Of a DNA stretch of 64,000 nt, positions 56,906-64,000 are shown one piece after another. Source of the stretch: Galaxea fascicularis (lineage: Eukaryota; Cnidaria; Anthozoa; Scleractinia; Euphylliidae); assembly GCA_948470475.1 (NCBI GenBank), contig OX419343.1, positions 9,911,268-9,975,267 of the forward strand, in the 5' to 3' direction. Under the pieces are notes generated by a model, which did not search any database, was not told where the DNA came from, and saw only the letters and a program-made list of their open reading frames with translations. The stretch's first letter is position 1; each line of letters starts with the position of its first letter. Made by a program: the position numbers and the translations under genes.

Positions 56906-57682
56906 ATGTCGCGAGTGAGTCGCGGCATCTCTTTGGTTTTCTACTTTTTTCTGTACCTGGTGAACTTCAGCATAGAGAAATCGCCAAGTAGCAGATTTGG
57001 TTTTCGAGTTGTTCGTGAAACAAAAGTGGAGAAACTCCAGACAGTCAATGAAAATGAATTTTTCGATGTTGTCGGCTCAGAAGGCGAGCGGCGGAAAAGA
57101 AGAGTTGAGCGTGGAAAATCCAAACGTGGGGTGAATTATGAAGTAAATGGACCCAAACTGGGAAGGAAGCTGTTTTCAAGAAACAAAGTTGCACCGATGG
57201 TTTCCGATAGGGAAGAAGCGTGGACGGAAGCAAGCGAGAAAAATAAAGCTGCGAATGTGGAAAGCCACCGCGGTTTAAGAGTTATGGGTGATCATGGAAG
57301 ACCAACAGAGAAGCACTCATTGGAATATCTGAACAGTAAAACTGCACGGGAAATCAAAACCAGCGAGAAAACTGAACCGTCTCTTTCTCGCGACAACTTA
57401 ATTGCATCCTTCTTTAATGATTTGACTCCTCCCTCCGCTGTTGGTTTTACTACTTGTCAATCAAACGGGTTGCCATGCGACCCGTTCTTTGTTGAAGAGG
57501 CCTCAGATGATGATGTTACTTCTTCTAGCGTTGGTGCTATCAGTTATTCAACCTTGAACTTGAGAAAAGGCGAGGCATGGGAGGAGGAAATGAAACTTAA
57601 ACACAAGAAATCTACAGTGAACAAATTTCTCTCAAGATTCAAGCGCGTGAAGAAGACCAAAGTTAAGAAAGTTCACCTTTAA
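56906..57682 (+). CDS. Secreted 258-residue precursor with polybasic sites, family unknown
   Basis: Single uninterrupted ORF from ATG at 56906 to TAA at 57680. Residues 1-24 form a signal peptide: basic start (MSRVSR), hydrophobic core GISLVFYFFLYLVNFSI, then charged sequence. Furin/prohormone-convertase-type sites occur at RRKRR (62-66) and KSKR (71-74). The middle is charged and poor in hydrophobics. Only two cysteines remain after the signal, C184 and C191 (CQSNGLPC), a possible small disulfide loop, followed by an acidic run (EEASDDD) and a strongly basic tail from about K230 (FLSRFKRVKKTKVKK). The layout fits a processed secreted peptide or matrix precursor; no known family was recognised. 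A single exon of this length is unlikely by chance. Confidence 0.7.
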   Translation: MSRVSRGISLVFYFFLYLVNFSIEKSPSSRFGFRVVRETKVEKLQTVNENEFFDVVGSEGERRKRRVERGKSKRGVNYEVNGPKLGRKLFSRNKVAPMVSDREEAWTEASEKNKAANVESHRGLRVMGDHGRPTEKHSLEYLNSKTAREIKTSEKTEPSLSRDNLIASFFNDLTPPSAVGFTTCQSNGLPCDPFFVEEASDDDVTSSSVGAISYSTLNLRKGEAWEEEMKLKHKKSTVNKFLSRFKRVKKTKVKKVHL

Positions 57683-58407
57683 AAAACTTATAGTCTTTTA
57701 CCTTTGTGATCTGTCATTACCTAAGTTACCTTTTTTTTATCAAGCCAAAATAACTAAGTAACTTGAAATATATAAAAGGTTCCACTTTTCAGAACTAACT
57801 GACAAATTTGAAAAGATTTATTGTCATGGTGATGGCCAGATCTTTTTACCGGAACGAATGTCAACAATCAATCATTGTTTATTTGTCGATAATTCTTTGA
57901 AAATCTTTGTGCAAGCTACGACCAATTCCGAATCTCATGAGCTGGAACAGTCATTTTCACAAAGCAAACTGTAGTTCATCTTTCCGACTGTTAACATTTA
58001 CAAAGAACTAATATGTACGTCATTTGTTTAGCCATGTGATATGTCACGTGAACAGTGTTAATTTCCCCTCGCAATATAATAGTTAACAGAACTGTCTCAC
58101 CTGCAGCGGCGTCCTGGGGCGGGGAGGGCTGAGCGAAATTTGCTCGGATGAAGTTGTTTATCGTCGTGGTAGTAACGAATCGTCATCACATTTCGATCAA
58201 AGTTGACAAGACAAGATCTGTTGCTGTGTGCTGTTCACTAGGTTTTAGTAAACACATCAATTTCTAGCGAACCAACCAGTTTTGCCTGAAAAAAAATTAT
58301 TTTCGCTGTCGATTGGGGGGCTGCAACAACCCCGCCCCGTACGCCGATGTGTCTTACCTTCGAGCGATCTGCTTTAACTGTAAATTGTAGAAGCAGTTCC
58401 TAATAAA
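57683..58407 (+). terminator. 3' flank of the secreted-protein gene with poly(A) signal
   Basis: No AATAAA appears in the first 700 bases; the first clear one on the plus strand is at 58402-58407. If used, the 3' UTR is about 725 bases. Confidence 0.4.
58097..58370. repeat. GC-rich inverted-ended segment, possible MITE
   Basis: 'cagcggcgtcctggggcggg' at the left and 'ccccgccccgtacgccgatg' at the right are imperfect inverted repeats about 200 bp apart. Boundaries are unclear. A donor-like CAG|GTGAGA on the minus strand here has no supporting exon. Confidence 0.35.
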
Positions 58408-58650
58408 GATGTGTATGGAATTATTCTGCTGAAGCTTCTCTGCTGTGAAATCCCAGAGATTGGGAAAATAGAGTTGAAGGCTGTTACCGGTTTCAAGTGA
58501 CTAAGGGCTAGCTAGCACTTCATGACCCCATCTATTTACCGTTAAATCCACCACCAACCCCCTTCCCCCGCCTTTTCCATCTCTGTAGCACCAGACAACG
58601 TATGAATGCAAATTAGAGGGAGAGGAGGGTGGGAGGTGCTGAGTGGATAC

Positions 58651-58975
58651 CAGGCTTCTTTACGCAATTGCAAAAATTGCGACCATAACTGCGACGATCA
58701 TTCTTCATTTGATTTCATATCCGCAGTTCACAAATGATTTCTTTCATATGCATCATTCACTTAAATATCTTTCACGAGAACATATGAACCCAAAATTGAC
58801 CTGCTCTCAACGTCAGTAGCTTCATAGCTCAGTTGGTAGAGTATCGCACCGGAATCGCGAGGTCACGGGTTCAAGCCCCGTTGAAGTCCTGAATTTTTTT
58901 TTCAGGTTTCTTTACGCAATTGCGATCACAACTGCGACGATCATTCTTCGTTTGATTTTGATACCAAACAGTTAA
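58651..58975 (+). repeat. tRNA-like repeat family, tandem copy
   Basis: The segment TTCTTTACGCAATTGC...AACTGCGACGATCATTCTTC occurs twice in direct orientation (from about 58657 and 58909). Between the two lie a spacer (TCATATCCGCAGTTC, TTTCATATGCATCATTC) and a 71-base tRNA-like block at 58818-58888. Confidence 0.75.
58818..58888 (+). other. tRNA-like fold, probably not a functional tRNA
   Basis: Shows acceptor stem GCTTCA/TGAAGT, D arm GCTCAGTTGGTAGAGT, anticodon stem TCGC/GCGA and T arm CGGGTTCAAGCCCCG. The anticodon loop reads CCGGAAT, with C instead of the invariant T before the anticodon, and the first acceptor pair is a mismatch. Its place in a repeat argues for a tRNA-derived element. 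Confidence 0.55.
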
Positions 58976-59951
58976 TTGAAAAAAGCAGTTTTTCGACGTT
59001 TTGGGTGGACTAAGGTGGCATGCAGACTGTTTTGAAAGGCGAGTCGTCCCCAGATAACTTGTGTAGAAGGGTAAACTGAGGTGGTTTTACTTTCTAGCAC
59101 CGTTGCGGCGTCATTTGCCTGTGTCGCAACCTCGTTTGCCGACACAGGCTATCACTAAGGACCCATTGTCACTTTGCATCATCCACCGCGGGCAAACAAC
59201 CGAATCGTGGACCACGAAACTCTTCCAACGCTGTAACGGCAAGAAAGGTCTTAAGCAATCCGCCTCCATCGCGCAATTTATACGTACCGTGTATTTTACG
59301 AAACTTTTCGCTTTGTAGTGTGATGGAAACCAATTTTGGTCGCCACTGGAACTTTACGGTGGAGCGGTGGCCGAAGGCTCGAGGTCGGCATAGAAGGAAA
59401 GAGGATTCAGTGAAAGTTTGGCTACAAGGTTCAGTTTACAGCTAGTGCAAGGAGAAGGGCTATACAGGGTTTGACAAAAAACACCAACAGCGAATTTGCT
59501 GAATTTCTGCTGCATCGTACGATCGCAGTTGGCTGTGATGACTACAAGTTCGAAGAAGCGACGCGGTCAAAGTTTCTGCTTATCGCAGGAACAAGTGGCA
59601 AGTCAGTATTGTTCCTAGTGGAAGTTCTTTGCATTTATTAAGTGTATCAGGTTGTATTTGTCACAATAAAGTGATTATAACTTGAAGATTGTCGGCGGTT
59701 ATTTGCGTTGTCTGCTGCTGAACAAAACAAAAGCAAAATAGGTCCGCAATGCGTACATGTGTGGCTTACTACTTTAGACCACGTGACAGGCGCTTGACTC
59801 TCGTGGACAAATAAATAAATAAATAAATTTGGTCTCAGTATAATGTGGCTATACACTTCGTGTAAGCCACACAATAAACAATGCGCAGAGCATGACGGGA
59901 AGTGACAATGTGTCTTAAATGTGCAACGTTTATGTGCGGTTTATGTGTAAG
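58976..59951. other. Gene-free stretch
   Basis: No supported gene. An (AAAT)n microsatellite lies at about 59808-59828. Confidence 0.5.
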
Positions 59952-60810
59952 TTCCACGAGGGGGGCAAAGGGTTTATGCGTGACGCGTGAAAGCTACTTA
60001 AAAAGAAACGTGATTCGTGAATATCTGAATGCATGTGACGCGTGATTTATCTTATGAGGTATGCGTGATTTGTGAATTATTTCTTTTTCCTGAGGTTTTT
60101 CCGACAATAACTGATTCAAAACGGCCTGAAACGTGTTTGCCCATAGAATCCTTGGCGTCAATGGCATTCCGTCACGGTCAATCATCAGAATTTAACAACA
60201 GGTCATCATCTTTGACATCTTGCGCAGCCGAACTTGTGACAGTCAGTGACCTTTGAGATCTGCTCTTGTTGTTTATCGCTGCAGCATGGAAAACGAAATC
60301 GAAATCCTGTCTTCAGCGGCGAACGTGAGCGTCAAGATTCTTGTCTCTTTCTTTCTTTGCGAGTCCAGCGGATCAGCTGCTACGCAAGCTATTCACAAGG
60401 AGAAACCGGTTTAATGTGCCAGTAGATGCCAGTCACAAAGATTTACTAAGCAAGATTTACGGATTCATCGAAGAAAGTGGGCGGGGCAGTAGAAGAAAGT
60501 AGGCGGGGCAGCGATACGAAAATTCGGGCCCATTTCACAGTTCGGTGATTTTCGTAGTACAGCAAATGGTGTCGCGTAGCTGGTTGAACTCATCACCTGA
60601 TTAACACTGGAAGCAGCTGAAACATTGCGATCTACATCTCAATTGACTACATCGTGAAACAAACATGATAAATCGGCGTGAACCACAGCCTCTTTCTGGG
60701 CATATGAATATAGTCTCTTGGCTCCTTTGTTTTAATAACAGCGGGTAAGAGCTTGGATTGATGTTCATTTATGTTGAATTTCGTGATTCGATATATTTTG
60801 TTAAAACTAT

Positions 60811-60856
<46 letters not shown>

Positions 60857-60896
60857 TGACCCCCCCCCCCCCCCCCCCTTTGCCACCCTCTTCCAC
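59952..60896. mobile_element. 933-bp TIR element with 6-bp target duplication
   Basis: The element 59958-60890 starts GAGGGGGGCAAAGGG and ends in a C run plus CTTTGCCACCCTC, its inverse. TTCCAC flanks both sides (59952-59957 and 60891-60896). Subterminal regions on both sides repeat 'gtgacgcgtga' and 'cgtgattcgtga'. The interior shows a short possible frame (MENEIEILSSAANVSVK near 60286) but no recognisable transposase, so it is probably non-autonomous. Confidence 0.75.
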
Positions 60897-61394
60897 ATGC
60901 AACAGCGCCTTCACTCGCTCATCCACCGCGCCACCACAAACCCGCTGTTGTAAACTGACCACACGCAGCCGGACTTCAATAACTGAGATTTGAAAATACC
61001 ACTCTGAAGGGAAAATTTTTATTCCATCATTGATTTGAAACATACAGACTGAAAATCACGTTCATTTCCAATTTATAGATAAATTCACACCGGCTTGCTG
61101 AAACCGTCTGTTCAGGCTTATCAATTTTTTTAGATTACTCTTCAAACTAGAGACAAATTACTGTCAAATACTTGGCACAGATTTAAAATTCGTCAGCCTA
61201 TAAAAGCTTTATCACACTTCTACTCTCGCTTTTGGAGAAAATTCACGCATGACGTATAACACGCACAGCAAGAGTGAATGAAGAGCATCAAGGAACTTCT
61301 TACACAGGGATGTTGAGATTAGGCGAGGAGAGAAAACGGCGAGCATCGAAGATTTGGCTCACTGATTGGATAATTTTATCAACAGAGATCAACT

Positions 61395-61644
61395 GTATGA
61401 GCAATTGAACTGAGTGGAGTGCACTTTTGGTCTGAAATCATACGCGCGATTTTGAAATTACAAATATGATTTCAGGCCGAAATTCCACTACACGAAGTTC
61501 AATGTCCACCCATTTTGAAATCAAAACGTTTTTTCAAGGGCTAACAAAAATAGTGCGATTTGCGAATTAACTGTATTGTTGAGAGCCAATCAGATTGTAA
61601 AATTAACCACAGATTTCAAAACGGTTGTGATAAATTCCGTAATC
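61395..61644 (+). repeat. Three-copy interspersed element, copy C, internally deleted
   Basis: Starts GCAATTGAACTGAGTGGAGT and ends near TTGTGATAAATTCCGTAATC, as copy B does. The GCGCAGCGCGAGCTCG centre of the hairpin and the TTCAGGAAAACCAG segment are missing, so it is about 120 bp shorter. Confidence 0.7.
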
Positions 61645-62350
61645 GATTTTCATTGACTGGAAAGATTGTGAATAACTCCAGCACCAACCAAAGGTATTGC
61701 CCAGATCTGGCACTCACTAGAAACACTATGTAGATTTCGTCAAGGAATAAAGCAAACTGAAAAGGTCAACTTTTCATTTTCGCCAAGTAAAGCAAATAAG
61801 AATATCCCTCCAAGCTTTCCGACACCACTAAACATTCACGTGTGCTTGCGTATTACGATCTACTATTTTCTGTTCAGTATACTTCTATCGCTTCTTAAAT
61901 AAACGTCCGATAGAAAAATAAATTAGTTCGTTTTGTACAAAAAATTTACATCTACATGTACTAAAATCCACTTTCCAGCAAAAATGGCACACAATTGAAA
62001 AAAAACATCACCAGTTAACTTTAAAAAAAGGGTTCGTTTCCCAAGCACAATGTGCAACCACAAACCAAGAGAAAATATTTTCGACACTGTCAAGCCCAGT
62101 AAATGATGCAGAAAAGAAATGAAGCTTCTCAACATACGCCATAAACAAAGAAAAACTCTTTTCGACACTGTCCATCGAAATTCCATAAAGGCCCATCACA
62201 ATGGGCTTTTCAACCTACGCCAGTTGCGGCAGACAGCTGTGGTAGACAGGACATGGCAGTGTGTATAGCATCGGAAACGATTTTGAATAAGAACTGATGA
62301 CTGGTTTTCTGTGTATCGCCATTTTGGTTGAACCAAAGGATTTCTTTGTT
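61645..62350. other. 3' flank of the right-edge gene
   Basis: No coding signal and no clear AATAAA on the minus strand. Repeats of 'ttttcgacactgtc' near 62078 and 62158 and 'cccatcacaatgggc' were noted. Confidence 0.4.
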
Positions 62351-62438
62351 TTAAGAGGTAGGGCCCCTCTTAGAGGGACCTAAATTTCCACCAGGTGCCT
62401 GCACCGTGCCAATAGGCCCCAAAGGAACGGTCCTATTT
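62351..62438 (-). CDS. Right-edge gene, terminal exon
   Basis: Very strong acceptor GGTTCTTTTTCTGTTTCAG|A. It takes two bases from the previous exon, then 28 codons to TAA (62351-62353): NRTVPLGPIGTVQAPGGNLG then PSKRGPTS. Gly/Pro-rich C-terminal tail. Confidence 0.6.
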
Positions 62439-62467
62439 CTGAAACAGAAAAAGAACCGGATTAACCG

Positions 62468-62750
62468 ATTAGCATGTGACTCCTTATAATATCAATGTAT
62501 TATCAAGCAGACAAATTTATAAGCCAGGCCCCGGTTGTTCAAATGTTGGATAGCGCTATCCACTGGATGAATCACTATCCAGCGGATAAGTATTGGGAAA
62601 GCTAATTGCACTATCTACTGGATAGATAATTATCCGGTGGATAGGGCTATCCAGCCTTTGAACAATCGGGGCCTTATCCTTATCTTGATATAACCGCACA
62701 GCGGCTACAAAGGAGAATTAATAATCGGATCTTGGAAGTTAAATGGTTGA
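62468..62750 (+). repeat. Dispersed repeat, copy 2 of 2, interrupted
   Basis: Matches 2475-2690 on both sides of an inserted TIR element: 'ctccttataatatcaatgta' before it and 'acaaaggagaattaataatc' then GGATCTTGGA after it. Confidence 0.65.
62526..62674. mobile_element. TIR element nested in the dispersed repeat
   Basis: AGGCCCCGGTTGTTCAAA at the left and TTTGAACAATCGGGGCCT at the right are inverted repeats. The interior alternates GGATAGCGCTATCC, CCACTGGAT and ATCCGGTGGAT, so nearly all of it is self-complementary. Confidence 0.85.
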
Positions 62751-63072
62751 GAGCTAAATATCACACAAGCCAAAATGAACACGATTACTGGTGTAACACT
62801 ACCGCATCCCTTCTTAAATCGAATCCGATGGCCGAAATAGCATGTCTGTTAGTGTAACTGTCTTAGAAATAACCTAGTTGAAAAAGTCGACGAGCAGCAG
62901 TGTCAAGTCTTTTATTACTGACCCATAGTGTTTAAATTGGTGTTAAATTTATGTATGTATAATAGAAAAGCAACGTCCAACAACCCTTTGATGGATAATA
63001 CAGTTACAAGTGGTCTCAAAGCTTTAAAATACTTGATCTGGTGCATTATATGCCCTCTAGTGCATTTTCTTT

Positions 63073-63155
63073 CACCTACACGTAGGCGGACACTTTCCGT
63101 AAGCGGACACTTACCCTTGGTCCCGGGTGTGTCCACTTACGGGAGGTTCAACTGT
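63073..63155 (+). repeat. Short GGCGGACACTT-type minisatellite
   Basis: Repeated 'aggcggacactttccgta', 'agcggacacttaccc' and 'tgtccacttacgggaggtt', closing with CAACTGTA as the array at 10660-10855 does. Confidence 0.5.
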
Positions 63156-63210
63156 AATTACATAAACCGTTCACATTTTTGTAATTAAGTTACTGGTGTG
63201 ACTACCTCAC

Positions 63211-63269
63211 CTTGGACATGGCGACATGTCGTAATAACCGCTCTCCATCAGCACATTTTCAATTATATT
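63211..63269 (-). CDS. Right-edge gene, internal exon
   Basis: Acceptor TTTATTTTGAAG|AATATA, donor CCAAG|GTGAGG. 19 codons plus two bases: NIIENVLMESGYYDMSPCP. In phase with the exons on both sides. Confidence 0.6.
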
Positions 63270-63463
63270 CTTCAAAATAAATTAAAGCAACAAACTCAAT
63301 TAATTTTAATATTTCGGAGTGTCTACAAAAAAAATAGACGCTTAGGAGGACACAAAGGCACCTTAATTAAATTTCGCGCGGAGATTCAACACATGTTTCA
63401 TCTATGTCAGACCAACAAGAAAAAATATGCAAACAAACACAATTACCAAGGACAATCTCTCAC

Positions 63464-63528
63464 CTGCATCATTTCGTACGTGATGCCGATTTCCTGTGCG
63501 TCAGCGGACTCGAGATTCACCCCACTCA
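63464..63528 (-). CDS. Right-edge gene, internal exon
   Basis: Acceptor TGTCTGCAG|TGAGTG, donor ATGCAG|GTGAGA. The only open frame takes one base from the previous exon and reads SGVNLESADAQEIGITYEMM then Q. Confidence 0.7.
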
Positions 63529-63661
63529 CTGCAGACAAAAATGAAAAAAATACTATAAGGTTAGAAAACTTTTAGGAAAAAAGCTGATTTCATAATTTAC
63601 CATATCAATTATGTAAATCTGTTGTTATTCTTTTTGCCAAAACACAGTAATAAAAAAGGCT

Positions 63662-63691
63662 GTCATCATCATCATCATCATCATCATCATC
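63662..63691. repeat. (CAT)n microsatellite in intron
   Basis: Uninterrupted trinucleotide run of about ten units, 27 bases downstream of the exon donor at 63717 on the gene's strand. Confidence 0.95.
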
Positions 63692-63717
63692 GTTTGAACC
63701 TTTCCTCTTTCACTTAC

Positions 63718-63811
63718 CTAACTTTTCCGCGGTATCTTGTTGATGATGCAGGAATAGAGGATCTCCGAAGCCAAATTTGAGATCAATTACTTCTCTTGAA
63801 CCCTCGATGAC
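63718..63811 (-). CDS. Right-edge gene, first exon inside the window (5' part lies outside)
   Basis: Acceptor CTGTGCAG|GTCATC, donor GTTAG|GTAAGT. The only frame without a stop reads VIEGSREVIDLKFGFGDPLF then LHHQQDTAEKL and one base. With the three exons to its left it gives a continuous 101-residue C-terminus in which all phases agree. I do not recognise the family: no membrane segment or zinc ligands. The upstream part of the gene is beyond position 64000. Confidence 0.7.
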
Positions 63812-64000
63812 CTGCACAGAGACAACAAGTAGTCGGTGTGTTCAAAAGCAGGTGCAAGGTGGTTAATTACATTGTATGTAACATAGGCACGCAATGCGTG
63901 CTTGAGCTATTTTGTGAAGAGTGGTAAAATGTTGATAAGATAGGGAGAAGTCAGAAAATGGTTGAATGGTGAGTCATTTATCTGTGGCGCTTTTGGTTTT

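Noticed and set aside
58097..58130. Minus-strand exon ending CAG|GTGAGA
   Set aside because: The sequence is part of a GC-rich inverted-ended repeat and has no partner exon.

Overview
The window looks like nuclear DNA of a cnidarian, most likely an anthozoan (stony-coral type). The evidence is AT-rich sequence, genes broken into short exons by GT-AG introns, Penelope-like (PLE) retroelement remnants, tRNA-derived SINEs and a dense load of short terminal-inverted-repeat (TIR) elements. No operons, bacterial features or CRISPR arrays are visible. The species-level guess is inference.

About 1-9.9 kb holds no confident gene: one weak 171-codon ORF, a decayed PLE fragment and at least seven MITE-like elements. 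About 10.0-30.7 kb is one complete minus-strand gene, the best-supported feature. It has sixteen coding exons that splice in phase into a 559-residue protein with two RRM domains, homologous to vertebrate RBMS1/2/3 and Drosophila alan shepard. A strong 3' splice site 57 bases before its ATG implies a non-coding 5' exon further right. Its introns host a SINE, MITEs and an inverted pair of PLE ends.

About 31-45.8 kb is poor in genes. It includes a tRNA-like repeat element near 34.6-35.0 kb and what looks like a degenerate ~175-bp repeat array at 35.5-37.4 kb. About 45.8-50.9 kb is repeat-rich: a decayed non-LTR retrotransposon C-terminus, two SINEs and a perfect 66-bp-arm palindrome.

The right third holds several further gene signals. 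A minus-strand THAP zinc-finger ORF (51.1-51.4 kb) has a striking 18-bp CRE/E-box palindrome just upstream. In-phase exons at 52.1-52.6 kb, and perhaps a first exon at 55.3 kb, encode part of a membrane protein. A 748-bp TIR element at 55.8-56.5 kb carries a Myb/SANT-like ORF relic. A plus-strand 258-residue secreted, polybasic-site-rich protein lies at 56.9-57.7 kb. Four in-phase exons at 62.35-63.81 kb are the 3' end of an unrecognised minus-strand gene that begins beyond the right edge.

The genes do not form a pathway: they read as unrelated neighbours separated by transposon-rich spacers. The candidates for something undescribed are the 258-residue secreted precursor, the right-edge gene, the tRNA-like/palindrome repeat family, and a possible tandem-donor switch of the RBMS-like C-terminus.
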